A DNA stretch of 64,000 bases from Diphasiastrum complanatum (lineage: Eukaryota; Streptophyta; Lycopodiopsida; Lycopodiales; Lycopodiaceae), in contig CM055112.1 in NCBI GenBank assembly GCA_029204225.1, positions 25,557,922 through 25,621,921 of the forward strand. The letters are read 5' to 3'. Positions 24,030-35,469 of this stretch are shown here, in pieces. Within the stretch, counting starts at the first letter, position 1. The number at the start of each line of letters is the position of its first letter. The notes under the pieces are model-generated. The model did no database searches and was not told the origin of the DNA. It was given only the letters and a program-made list of their open reading frames with translations. The translations under genes and the position numbers were made by a program.

Positions 24030-24684
24030 ATGTAGTATAATGTAAATTTTGTACATAAGTGGATTCCACACATGTGTGGCCAAGATGCCACGTGGCAATT
24101 CACTCCTAATGTAGGTTAGGTCAAGTCCGTAGGATTGGTCATGTCATTTTGGTAGTGATTCCTACTTTATAGGACCTACACCTAAGTTTAAGGTGAAAAT
24201 TTGACCAACTAGCTACCTACCAAGCATAACTCTAGGATCTAGGCTAGGGTTTCATTTTAGGTCAAGGAGAGTGAGTTAAATTCCTTATTACATGCTGGAA
24301 ATCCACCTAACTTCAAGAAGGAAGTTGCATTTGCTATGTATTCCCTCTTTTCATAGTGAGAAGATAGAATATTTTTGGAGCTCATTGGCAATCTCAAGCT
24401 AGTTCACTATGTACATTGAGTTTTTGTGATCCAAATGAAACCAAATCAATTTGCACTTGTTTCTCAGGTTGAAGGCCGTACTACAGCCTATAGTACACAC
24501 GTGTGGGCTCGGATTTGAAAGTTGATCAATGCTTTTGATTGTGTATGCTTGTTGTTTGTCAAATTGCCAATCTAGATCAACTTTTTTGTGTCTAGTTTTT
24601 TGATAGATTGCTAAGCAAGCATCCAATCACTCTTGTGGATCTTTTGTAGATCCATTTATGGTCCTAAAGTACAGTACTTTCACA
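24030..24684 (+). repeat. Element C 3' LTR
   Basis: About 655 bp, ending tttcaca like the 5' LTR. The flank to the right is repeat R1. Contains the palindrome-bearing ACACACGTGTGGGC near 24496. Confidence 0.8.
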
Positions 24685-25635
24685 AAATTCTGATTTTTCT
24701 TGATATTGATTATAAATTTTATAGATTATATCAAATTATGAAATTAGTGAATATTGAATTACAATATTTGTAATTGCACAAATTGTGTCCATTCTTGTGT
24801 ATTTAGTTGTGAAATTGAAAACCACAAAATTTATGACTAGTTTCATTACATCATAAAGTATAAATTATAATATTGATTTTGTGAAAGTGAATGTGCGTGA
24901 CGAAATCGTAAATATTACATCATATAATTTACAATGACTTTCATAAACATTAATTTAAAATTTTTATAGTGAGCTATAAAACTACAAATACTTAATAATA
25001 AAATTACTTTTGTGAAAACTAATTGCAATATTGTGAATAATTTTATGATTATAGATTGTGAGATTGTGACATGGAACATACTCAAATATAAAGATAATTA
25101 TCATTATTGTGAAATGAAGACTACAATTGTTGAAAATCTAAAATCATTCATATTATATAGTCAGTAGTGAAATTATGAATGTTGACTTAAGTCAAGATTG
25201 ACATTATTTAAATCACAAAATAGTCAATGTTGAAATCCAAAATGAGAAAAAAAAAACATTTCAATTACTGAACAACAATGTAAAGTTAGAAAATATTGTT
25301 TATGCATTGTTATTGATGGTCATTTATCATGTCAAATATTAACAAATATTATAACACCACATTAATGGCAAGGCCTTTGTTGTATGCCGCATCATTCTTG
25401 TTTTATTTAACATTCTAAAAATAATTAATTTGCCTCCAAGATTTGATACATTCTTTTAGTGGCTCATAATAAAGTTTTAACAAAGTGCTTGGCATTTTAC
25501 TTCTTTTAAATACAAAAATCACACAAGTATTTCTTAATCATTATTAAATTCTGATACATATCAAAATGTACAAACTTAACATAATTTTTGATATTGATTA
25601 TTGCATCACCCTAATTTATTGCGTTTTTTTAGAAT
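24685..25635 (+). repeat. AT-rich repeat R1, copy 2
   Basis: Matches copy 1 (1-600) and copy 3 closely. It contains the uninterrupted site (tgtatttagttgtgaaatt, near 24800) that is split in copy 3 by insertion X. No coding sequence. 25636-25690 (aaattcatcaagtgtg, gttgttaaaggaa) resembles 55812-55866. Confidence 0.75.
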
Positions 25636-25800
25636 AAGAATAAATTCATCAAGTGTGTTTAGAGTTGTTAAAGGAAAGTACCTCATAATGTTCACATGGT
25701 CATTACCACAGTTTCACATGATATTTTTTTAGTTGAAGTCCTCGGGGTTGAAATTAGTCCTCCTTTGGTATCCACTTCAAATGCTACATATGGAAACCAA

Positions 25801-25832
25801 CCCCCCCCCCCCCTCTCTCTCTCTCTCTCTTT
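25801..25832. repeat. Poly-C then (CT)n simple repeat
   Basis: A run of about 12 C followed by CT repeats. No gene in 25636-25980. Confidence 0.85.
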
Positions 25833-26742
25833 CTCAGATGGTATCCAACCTACTTTAATTTGGCATTACGTAATTCGACCCTCTTTGATCTAGAAGCACT
25901 TAAGAAATATGTTCTCAACATACTTTTGTTAAAACACTCCTTTCTCATGGTTTATTATTTGTTGGCAAATCTTGTCACAAAACTGTGAATACTGATCGTA
26001 AAATTGTGAATATTGGTCATGAAGTTGTGTATACTTATCGTGATATTCTGAATATTGATCATAATTCTTTGAAAAAGTTTGAAAACTTTGACTATGAATG
26101 TTCATTGTCAATCATCTATATGTTCATTGTGAACATCATCATTATGAAAAATGATTATAAAATTACAAGTATATTTAAATGATGAATATCATTATTGTGA
26201 ACTGTTTTTGTCAATATTAAATTGCAAAATTGTGAGTAGTCAATCATGACTTTTGTAGATTGTCAAACTATGGATACTGAGTCTTGACATTTTTTATAGT
26301 GCAATTGTAAATAATGAACTACGTCTTTTCTAATTATCCAAATTATGAAATTTAAATCATAAATAATAAATCATGACTTTTCTTGATATTTTATAGATTA
26401 TATCAAATTATGAAAGTAGTAAATACTGAATCACGATATTTGTAATTGCACAAATTATGTCCATTCTTGTGCATTTAGTTTGTTACGACATTTTCCACTC
26501 AGGGGATCAAAGCTAAGGGGAAAACAACATAACATGATACAACACCATTATGTGTTCGTTGTTGCATTGTTACGAGAATGGCCATACATGTCCCAAACAC
26601 AAAGCTAACTAGGGGATCACTGACATGTTCTATCGACCAAGCCATACCTCTATATCTAATAGAGGTTTTCTAGGCCTCTAGAGACATAGCCGATAAAGGG
26701 TTATACTCACTTCCTCAGTCTTCTTGAAACTCACGACTTGCA

Positions 26743-27120
26743 CTAATGATATGTTGCTCGCTTGCGAAGTTCCAGAGCTACCTCCTTATCATATTCTTCT
26801 CGAGGATCTCTTCCAGAATCCTTGATGATATCATTTAAGTTCTCTAACACATACTCTGGCAATGGATCGGGAAGCCCTAGATGCAATTCAATATATTGGG
26901 TAAAGGATCCTCCTAACTCTTTCCACGTAGAATCTTCACTCAACTCATACACTACAAGGGAACTACACTCAGCATTATGTCTAACTCTGAACAGGCTATC
27001 TCCAACTAGGAGATGTCTATGGAAATCCTTGGAATAGAAATAATGATAAACCCTTCCATTTCTACTCAACTGGCAGAAGTCACCTGGTAGAGGTAGCTCT
27101 CGCAATCCTAACCCAATCAT
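26743..27120 (-). pseudogene. Unrecognised frame in insertion X, 125 aa
   Basis: ATG-initiated frame with balanced composition, reading for example GDFCQLSRNGRVYHYFYSKD and LPDPLPEYVLENLNDIIKD, ending in a charged helix-like stretch (EEYDKEVALELRKRA). It overlaps the end of the upstream frame (27117-27374) by a few bases. I do not recognise the family. It may be the C-terminal part of a larger decayed protein carried by X. Confidence 0.4.
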
Positions 27121-27374
27121 AACAATCCAGGCCCAGATCTCATCCTAATAGCACTTTGAAGTTCTATGGAGAGTGTTGCTACCAAGACCCATGAGTCGTT
27201 CATTCTGATGTACATGGATGTTTTGACTCTAAATCCCTCATTATCAACTTCAATGGCTAGATCCCTAGCCCTTACAATTCCAATGGTGGCATCTAATGAT
27301 ATCAGTTCTACTGAAGCCCATCCAATTATTCTGACTACGGGACAATACCTCTTTGGGTTTGAGGTGTAGGCCAT
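27117..27374 (-). pseudogene. Unrecognised frame in insertion X, 85 aa
   Basis: ATG-initiated frame containing VVRIIGWASVELISLDATIG and RVKTSMYIRMNDSWVLVATL, a pattern of alternating hydrophobic residues suggesting beta strands. It directly precedes the 125-aa frame. No family recognised. Confidence 0.35.
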
Positions 27375-28879
27375 ATACTAGTTGACTACTTCTCTGACAT
27401 GTCAAGCTCTCAATATAACTATACACCAATCGACTACCTCTCAAACATACAGAGTTTATCACATAACTAGCATCCCTCGGCTAGTGATTATCAACATCCA
27501 CCTCTATGCATGTGCGGACTTGTGACATTTCTAGAAGAGGATCAGAATGCAGACATCCCTAGTCATACCATAGTCAAGCAGAGGTAATATGCAGGGCTCT
27601 AGAGTTGCTAGGATCTCTGCTAATCTAGCGGCACCAAAGATGGACACAATCCGTTGTTGGTACACTATTTTCAGACATGTAAGGACGGTGATATACAGAT
27701 AAGGTGTAGCAGTGTACGGAATATTAGGACCTATAGGAGGGCTTGGACGAAACATTCTCGATGCTTATTGTCATTAGGTAGTGAATCATGGTTGTATTAT
27801 ATGACCCATTCCCAAAGTACTCGATAAGTACACCCCTTCCATCTAAATAGTCATGGGAGCTATTCAAGTGTAGCTTGTAATTTTCCAACCATCTTGGTTA
27901 ATAGATGGCCAACAATGAATACTCAAGAACCGTATGTTCCAACGGATTATCTCGACACTTGTGGTTCTAGATGAAGACCGACAATGGATTAGTTCTTAAC
28001 TCACGTAGTGTGTTCCAACCACAGTAAGCTTAACCTCACTCCTCTTTTCCAAGGAGATGAGGATGACTTGCTTAATTCATTCATCACATTCACTCAAGCA
28101 ACATTCCTTAAAGGCTTTCTCCATGCATTCAGACAAAAAGCAATCACTCTGAGCAAACTAGCAATCCTGCTAGAGTCTAAAACTATCATCACCTCAAATC
28201 ACAACTATCCTGCATTTAACTTTATCCTGAGACATAACAGTACACTGTCTATGAGTTCTATTAACATACCATAACATTTCTTAATGAAGACATGGAAGAA
28301 AACAGTATGCATTAAAGATTTTTGCAATAAGAAATTATAATCACTACTGCAACATCTATGTCATACACAATTGTATCATCTATCACAGATTGAATTCGTA
28401 GGTAGCAAAGAGTGAGAACAAAACGAGGAAACTTACATGTAAGGTTCTCTTTCTAGGCCTCCTTTAGCTCCAGCCTACTGGAAATCAGAGACCAACTGAG
28501 GATTTTTCAGAGAGTGGCAATTTGTCCTTCATGGTCTGAATCAGCATCTCAGGTCAAGTACTATTTATCAACTCAAGTGTCTTACAGAATGGAAGATATC
28601 ATGCTGGAATTTGCTCACAAGTGTATCTCTCCAGGCTATCATAGATTGATCGTCATGAAGGTTACGAATAAGAATGGTCCATAGAATCAGAACCTTTCTT
28701 CATATCACCACTATCTGGAGTGGGCACGCTGACATTGTCATTGATAGATGTTGCTCAACGCAATCAAGCTTATGTAAGTACCGAAACAATGGTCTCCTCA
28801 AATGATTGCATCATAAACTGAAACTCCACATCAAACTGAGTGCCATTTGCGCTATGAAGATGTTCAACGATGATGGTTC

Positions 28880-29170
28880 TCAGTGGCGGTAGTAGCGATG
28901 AAGTGCCTCAAATATCAAGTTGCATCTGGAAGGGTAGGAATCAGTAGTCAACTGCAATATTTTCACCAATACAATCGTTGGATCTTCAAAGATAGCTCCA
29001 TGAACATCGTATCTCTGGTAGCACTCATAGCAATGACTCTTGGGAATACGTGAATGTAAGGCGACATTCATGCGGCTCCTCCACACAGTGATGCTCACGT
29101 TGTAGTTCCAACAAACGTAGTCATGGAAAAAGGCATCACTCGGGCCAAAGAAGCTGGCATACAGAATCAC
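28880..29170 (-). pseudogene. Unrecognised Cys/Tyr-rich frame in insertion X
   Basis: Minus-strand open stretch of 96 codons without a clear ATG. It contains FFHDYVCWNYNVSITVWRSR, then SHCYECYQRYDVHG and SRCNLIFEALHRYY. It reads like real protein, with clustered aromatic and Cys residues. Family not recognised. It lies upstream of the two other X frames on the same strand. 27376-28879 and 29171-30669 hold nothing else I can support. Confidence 0.3.
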
Positions 29171-32100
29171 GCTCCATCCAGGAACAATTCAGTGTGGATT
29201 GTTATTAGAAACTCTGGAAAATTGTTGCTCAAGCATTTGAAGTCATTGCTTGGTATCACTCGGGCCACAGAGGGTATCACTCAATGTTGGCACTTGGATC
29301 ACAGTTACACTCAGACTACAACTGTTCTCAGAGGCAGTACTCATTGGCTGTGCTCAGACCCAATCGCTCAAGTTCAAACGATACATAGGAAGAAATGCTC
29401 ACTCAGTGGCAGAGACTCACACGTCATTTTACTGATAACTCAGATAGGTAGCACTTAGATCAAGTTCCTAACAATTGGATTCTCAATTGGAGACCTGCAT
29501 AGCTCCATTGTAGACGTGGAAAGTTACATAATCTCAGAGGTGTGAATGCAGAATCGGCGTGATAAACCTACGCTCCCCAAACAAACCAATTTCTCTGATC
29601 AACGCACATAAAGGAGGATCTCAACTTTATCCACTCATGCAATGATAGCAAAAAAACCGAGATTCTCTATCTCACATATCCATGTGATGTACACACTCAC
29701 ACTTTCGATTACCAAAGCGTCCAATATAAATTCATGGAATGATGATGAGCAATGATTGGTCAAGTATACTTATCCTCCAATGGTTGAAGGCCCACCCAAC
29801 TCTTCATTCCCTTTTGCCCTTTGACCATTCAATACTTCATTTCCAAGGGTTGATTTAGACTTTTTGGCTTTGTGCCATGTGGACTCTTAAATGGCATTGA
29901 AGAGTGTGGATAGGGCCACATGGGCACCCATGACCAAAGTACATGGCCCATGTGGGTCAATGTTCTCATCCAATAGAAATGTCCCATTTGTCAACATGAG
30001 TCAAGGTCTTATGTCCGATATTTCATATTTCGTCGACATCCTCCTAAAGTCATACGGTCTTTGACATTTTTCCAGTCCTTCTTGATAATTGATCTTTGGG
30101 TGGCCCTTATGCATTAGGTACTTCCTTAAGTATGAAGGTTTTGCCCATTTTGGTCCCATGGCCCATTGTCCTAGTATGATATTTGATACTTGTGGTGCCC
30201 AATTTTCTGGTGATGGTATTTCTCATTCGGCTTTTAATTGACGTTTTTGGTCCAAAAAGATCGGTTGGAGAAGAATGTTGATTTTTGTTGAAAGTTCTTG
30301 ACATTTTCTAAATATCCAGGTGCTCGAAAATAATGGCCAGTCTCTGATTTCCACACAGGCTGGATGAAAGGAGAACCTGAAAAAAAATCTCAAACATCAT
30401 ATTATATTAATATAACATTCAGTTACATTGGCAATCCACCAAAAATTCGGTAAGATCATGGATCAAAACAGAAATTACACAGCCATTTGTAAGGCTGATT
30501 TATTTATCAAACATCTCGGTAGTCCATTTTGGGCGAACTGGGACCCCTTCGGCTATGGCTATATGGGCCAAAATTTTTGCCGATCACGCTAAGTAGCATA
30601 TTTGATGAAATAACATGTCATTTCTTCTCTTGTTTAGCCCGATTTATCATGTCAAAAAATCGGCTAACTTAGTTGTGAAATCTAAAACTACAAAATTTAT
30701 GACTAGATTCATCACATCATAAACAATAAATTATAATATTAATTTTCTGAAAGTGAATGTGCATCATGAAATCGTAAATATCACATCATATAATTTACGA
30801 TGACTTTCATGAACATTAATCTAAAATTTTTATAGTGAGCTATAAAACTACAAATACTTAATAATACAATTTGTCATTACTTTTGTGAAAACTAATTGCA
30901 ATATTGTGAATAATTTTATGATTATAGATTGTGAGATTGTGACATGGAACATACTCAAATATAAAGATAATTATCATTATTGTGAAATGAAGACTACAAT
31001 TGTTGAAAATCTAAAATCATTCATATTATATAGTAAGTAGTGAAATTATAAATGTTGACTTAAGTCAAGATTGATATTATTCAAATCACAAAATAGTCAC
31101 TGTTGAAATCCAAAATGAAAAAAAAAAAAAAACATTTCAATTACTAAACAACATTGTAAAGTTAGAAAATGATGTTTATGCATTGTTATTCATGGTCATT
31201 TATCATGTCAAATATTAACAAATATTAAAACACCACATTAATGGCAAGGCCTTTGTGGTATGCTGCATCATTCTTGTTTTATTTAACATTCTAAAAAGAA
31301 TTAGTTTAGCTCCAAGATTTGATACATTCTTTTAGTGGCCCATAATAAAGTTTTAACAAAGTGCTTGGCATTTTACTTTTTTTAAATACAAAAATCACAC
31401 AAGTGTTTCTTAATCATTATTAAATTCTAGTACACATCAAAATGTACAAACTTAACATAATTTTTTATATTGATTATTGCATTACCCTAATTTATTGCAT
31501 TTTCTAGAAGAAATTGATTTTTTCGAGATCTTGTATTATGAAGCTCATTGGTAAAATATTACAAGTTTACATTAATGACGAATTCTATTGACTCAATAAA
31601 GCTATGCAACCTAAGCTTTATATGAAATGTTACATACTCTACTACACAAGAATTTCTTGGATTTGAGAACAATAAACAAAATATTCTCTACATTTCAAAA
31701 AAATAGCCGATATTTTAAAAGTCAACTTCCATGAAGTTTTTTAATAAGTCAGTTTTTGGAGAAAGATATCGATTCCATTCCTATTCTTGCCGGATTTTCC
31801 AAACAATGACCCAACGTTTGAATCAATTGAAATCCTATGTAAAAAGGATAACTAGATATATTTGAAATCCTCACCACTGATGTCCATCAGGTCCGCAACA
31901 TTAAAATATTGTGAAGTGTCCAAGGTATGGACTTCCTGGGCTTGCGGTTGTTGGTCTTGTGACTGTTGGGCCACTTCCGTGTCTTGGGGGCTAAGACTCC
32001 CCACTCGCCCCCCCCCAAAGAATGTGCCGGTGGTGAAGTTGGCGGCGTTGGCATGGTAATCAGCAGGGGTGGGGTGGTGACTTGGTCTAGTGGCACGACT

Positions 32101-33921
32101 TGAGTTGTGCCCATGTCTGTTGTTGCCGATGATGTAGCTGCTCCTTCATCCCCGTCGATAGTATGTAAGGGTGATGAGTGTGTCGGAGAGCCTGCGTGTG
32201 AGGTTGAGCTTCCATCATCTGAAGCTGAATCCTTTGATGTTGTGCCATCGGGTGATTTCCTCCTGGCCTGAAGCTTTCTGTGGATACATTGTTGATCTCC
32301 TGAGGAATTGATTTTGGTGGATAACGTTGGGCATCTAGATAAAGGAGTACAAGTTCATCCGCCATTTCAACATCATCCATGGAAAGAATACCTTCTTCCG
32401 AAACATGGGCGGTAGAGACGCTAGGTTCTCCTGGGCACCAAGCAATAGGAATCGGGTCAATCATCATAAGTGGGATGATGGGTATATCAATGTTTGTAGA
32501 AGATGGTAGAATATCCACATCTTCTATAGCAGTTTCGATATGACATCGGTTGGAATCAGTACAGTCCATAGTGGCTAGTGCTTGACCCCAATTTATTATG
32601 TCCGTGAATCTTGTATAGTGGCCTTTTGGTTGGATCGGGACACTATCTGATTCGTCATAAGTTGTTGATGACCAATCATCTTAAACTTTAGCAGGCTTGA
32701 CATGGCCAGTTGAGTCAACAATGACTCGCTTGTTTTGATTGCCAAAGGTGATTTTGCTATGCTTCCAATCTTGGACAGCACCTACCATCTAGATCTAGGG
32801 TGTACCAAGGAGGAGTCTATAAGTATTTGCATCTTTTGGTAAGTCTAAGATAACACAATCGATTACAAATTTGACACCCACTATTTGAACATTAATATTT
32901 GATAAATGACCAGCAGGGTCTGTAACTCGTTGATTAGCCATGCGAAGTTTGTATCGTGGTTGATCGAAGGTATGGAAGCCCCATGACTTTGCCAATGATA
33001 AGGCCATTATATTTACGCCTGATCTGCTATCAAGGATAGTGGATACTATAGGATAGTCTTTATAGGACAGACGTAAGGTGATGCTAGTCCCCTTAGCAAC
33101 AACTATATTCAGCAAATTCATAGGAATATGGGGAATTTCAAGAATCTCTTATGTTTTCCGCTGGTCATCAAGAATAGTAGGCAGCTAAAAACTATGATGG
33201 ATATAGCGTTGAAGCCTGGTAAAATATTTTATTGCACTATGGAATGGCATGGTGAGTTGAGCTTGCAGGAGGTTAGAAAATACTTCAAGTCCCTGTAGGG
33301 ATTGCTCTTTTTTGGGGATTTGAACTGATAATAGACTTTCCATATGTTCTTCCTCTCGCAAAAACTCATCTCTAAATTCATCGTACTGTCTTTGTTCCAC
33401 TTTTGGGTCTGGGTAGTCTCTAGGTAATCTGGAAGCTGTCAAGTGGCTTCCATGTTGGTCAACTGATTTAGCATTGTTTTGCTATTATTCTTGGTGTTGG
33501 CGTTGTGCTCTAGTGAGAACTCTAACAGGTTCGGATGATATATGACGTGTTGGAAGGATGCTGTTAGGTTGTTTAGGACAGTCTTTGAAACTATGTTTGC
33601 AAACACAGTCTGGACACTCCGCATGGTATTGGTTCTTGACTTTACAGTCAACCATGAAGTAGCCAGTTTCGTCACAAATAAAACAATGGTTGCTCATTAG
33701 TCCTATGGCAATAGCATAACCATCTTGGATGGCTAGGTGTGCTGGATTTTTTGGTGGTGTGGAATACTCATCTCATTTGCACGAGCATGAGTTGTCGGTT
33801 TGATATAGTTGAGAACTAGTAGATGGAAGTGTTGTATCATAGCGCCAGCTGTTGTTGAGGTTCATGTCCAGACTGTCTGCGCAACTCTTGTATATAAACT
33901 TGGTTTTTTCATGGTGGGTAG

Positions 33922-34657
33922 TGTGAAGAATTGAAAAAGACTATCTATGTTAGATATAGGGGTCCTATGTTTTTTATATCAAGCATCTAGGTGTAGGATT
34001 TTGATAGGAACAAATTTGGCATAGATGGCAAATTATGCATTTCCACTTGTCATGCCACTATTGAGCCAAAATAGAGTAAGAGGCTAAACTCGTGCCAATT
34101 AGAGTGTAGACAAGCGTAATGCTTTTGTTTGATGAATTCTAGGAGGTCCAATAGGATTTAGAGGTGGAACTATGTGAGGTCCAATAGGAATTTGAGGTGT
34201 GCTTGAATATAGTCCAATAGAATTAAGAGGTGCATGGAGCAATGGTCCAATAGGATTAAGAGGTGACAAAGTGTGGTCCAATCATAGTTAAGCATAGTGG
34301 TAGCTCATGGATCTACTAGTATCATTGTACTCCTCATTTTGGATCTAACTGATTTGGTGATTGTGCTGATTTTGAGTGTCATTGAATTTCTAGCTTTCTC
34401 TCTCTAGTTGAGAGTTCATGATGGTTTTTCTCTCTCTACCCTAGGAGAGCAGCTTGTTTTTACTTAGAATAATTTTTAAATACTTCCCACATGTGTGAGT
34501 GAGAGTTGGAAGTGATTGAATGCATGTAGTAGTGTGTTTTTGCCATAGGATCAAAGATAGATCTTGAATCTCAATCTAGTCTTGATCTTGGTGCATCTAC
34601 ACACCTTAGGAGGTCACAAGTACATGCAGTGGACAATCCACACGTGTGAAATCAACA
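33922..34657 (+). repeat. Element F 5' LTR with CCAAT array
   Basis: About 736 bp, beginning tgtgaag after the target duplication and ending aatcaaca before the primer-binding site. The 5' tip is slightly longer than in the partner LTR. Five CCAAT boxes are spaced at 33-bp steps (34148-34282). A CACACGTGTG palindrome lies near the 3' end (34640). Confidence 0.9.
34148..34282 (+). promoter_or_regulatory. Array of five CCAAT boxes, 33-bp period
   Basis: ccaat at 34148, 34181, 34214, 34247 and 34278, each inside ggtccaatagga-like repeats. The partner LTR keeps all five at 51199, 51232, 51265, 51298 and 51329 with the same spacing. Such arrays can bind NF-Y. In an LTR this would be the upstream promoter region. 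Because 33 is a multiple of three, an antisense frame of repeated PLNPIGP runs through it; this is not a gene. Confidence 0.6.
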
Positions 34658-35469
34658 TGGTATCAGAGCCTACCTAAGGTTACCATGCATTTTGATCCAT
34701 TTAAGTGAAAACTATTCATCAATCTTGAGCTAGAAATTGTCAAGGTCCATTTTCCTAGCTATCTTGTTCAATTTTGGATCAAAAGAGATCAAAAGGACAT
34801 TGATTGGGTCTGACCTGGTACTGTATGGAATCAGGTGCTCATACACGTGTGAGGAACATTCAATTTCAGTTTGGAAGTTCTCTCTCATGCTTGATCCATT
34901 TATCTTGCTTGATAGCTTGTTTTGAAGCTATTTTTGTCTAGTTTCTGTTGCAATCAGTTTCATTCCCTTTGGTTGAGCCAATCAACAGTTATAAGCTTTT
35001 GAAGAGGGTTAGGTAGGGCACCTAGACCTGGGTGGACACATTTGGTTTGGTCAAGAGATTGCTTGGTTGATCCAAAATCACAGTTGTATGCTTACCAATC
35101 TCATCTATATGTGACCTAGGCACTGTTTTGAGATCTTAGCCATTTTGTTTCATGCAATATCATTGTATTTCAGTCAAATTTGGTTTCTTAGTGTACTTCA
35201 CACGTGCTAAGAGTGTTTGATTCTAAATTTGCCTATAATCCATCATTTGATGTGAAATAGATCTTGTTTTAGAGAGATTTGTGTAGCTAGTGAGAATCAA
35301 TTCACAAATAGTTGCAAGATCTTTCATAGGAGGAGATAGTACTCTATTATTGGATCCTACTGAGAGTGTGTAGCAACATTTATTGTTCATCATTTGAGTT
35401 TTCTTCACTTCAAATGTCTTCAATGGGTTCATCCTTGTTTGAACCAAGTGAAAGATTATCTACTTGAAA

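Larger units (their letters stand above)
14148..24684 (+). mobile_element. Element C: copia-type element with gag and protease but no visible polymerase, split by D
   Basis: Two related LTRs (14148-14799 and 24030-24684) bound the element. A primer-binding-like site (tggtttcaaagcc) starts at 14800. Gag begins at 15605 with a start like element B's (MGSVGAYLLEASERLNSTNY), followed by protease sequence. Chromovirus D sits inside at 17197-23345. Without D, C is about 4.4 kb. I found no integrase, RT or RNase H signatures, so C probably used enzymes supplied by a relative. It is broken, with roughly three to five breaks. The LTRs differ noticeably, so it is fairly old. The left flank is SAP DNA and the right flank is R1 repeat, with no matching target duplication. 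Confidence 0.8.
26481..30669 (-). mobile_element. Insertion X, 4.2 kb, class unknown, with target duplication
   Basis: R1 copy 3 is split with tagtt repeated on both sides (26476-26480 and 30670-30674), and the unbroken site is seen in copy 2. The insert starts tgttacgac and ends cggctaact. The outer bases are weakly inverted (gttacgac against gttagccg), and a hairpin-forming pair agcccgattt/aaatcggct lies at the right end. I found no LTR pair, primer-binding site or familiar domain. Minus-strand frames at 26743-27374 and 28880-29170 look protein-like but are unrecognised. It could be a degraded retroelement or a DNA transposon. Confidence 0.6.
25980..31863 (+). repeat. AT-rich repeat R1, copy 3, interrupted by insertion X
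   Basis: The left part, 25980-26480, includes a run of short near-repeats of aatattgatcat type at 25985-26070. The right part, 30670-31863, continues exactly where the left stops when compared with copy 2. It ends aggataactagatata, as copy 1 does at 810. Near 31620-31790 copy 3 holds about 130 bp missing from copy 1. Confidence 0.75.

Noticed and set aside
26481-30669. Insertion X as a Helitron
   Set aside because: The hairpin near one end is suggestive, but X has a 5-bp target duplication and lacks TC and CTRR ends.
34099-34281. Antisense frame of repeated PLNPIGP in F's LTR (also 51150-51332)
   Set aside because: It is produced by the 33-bp CCAAT-bearing unit, whose length is a multiple of three.
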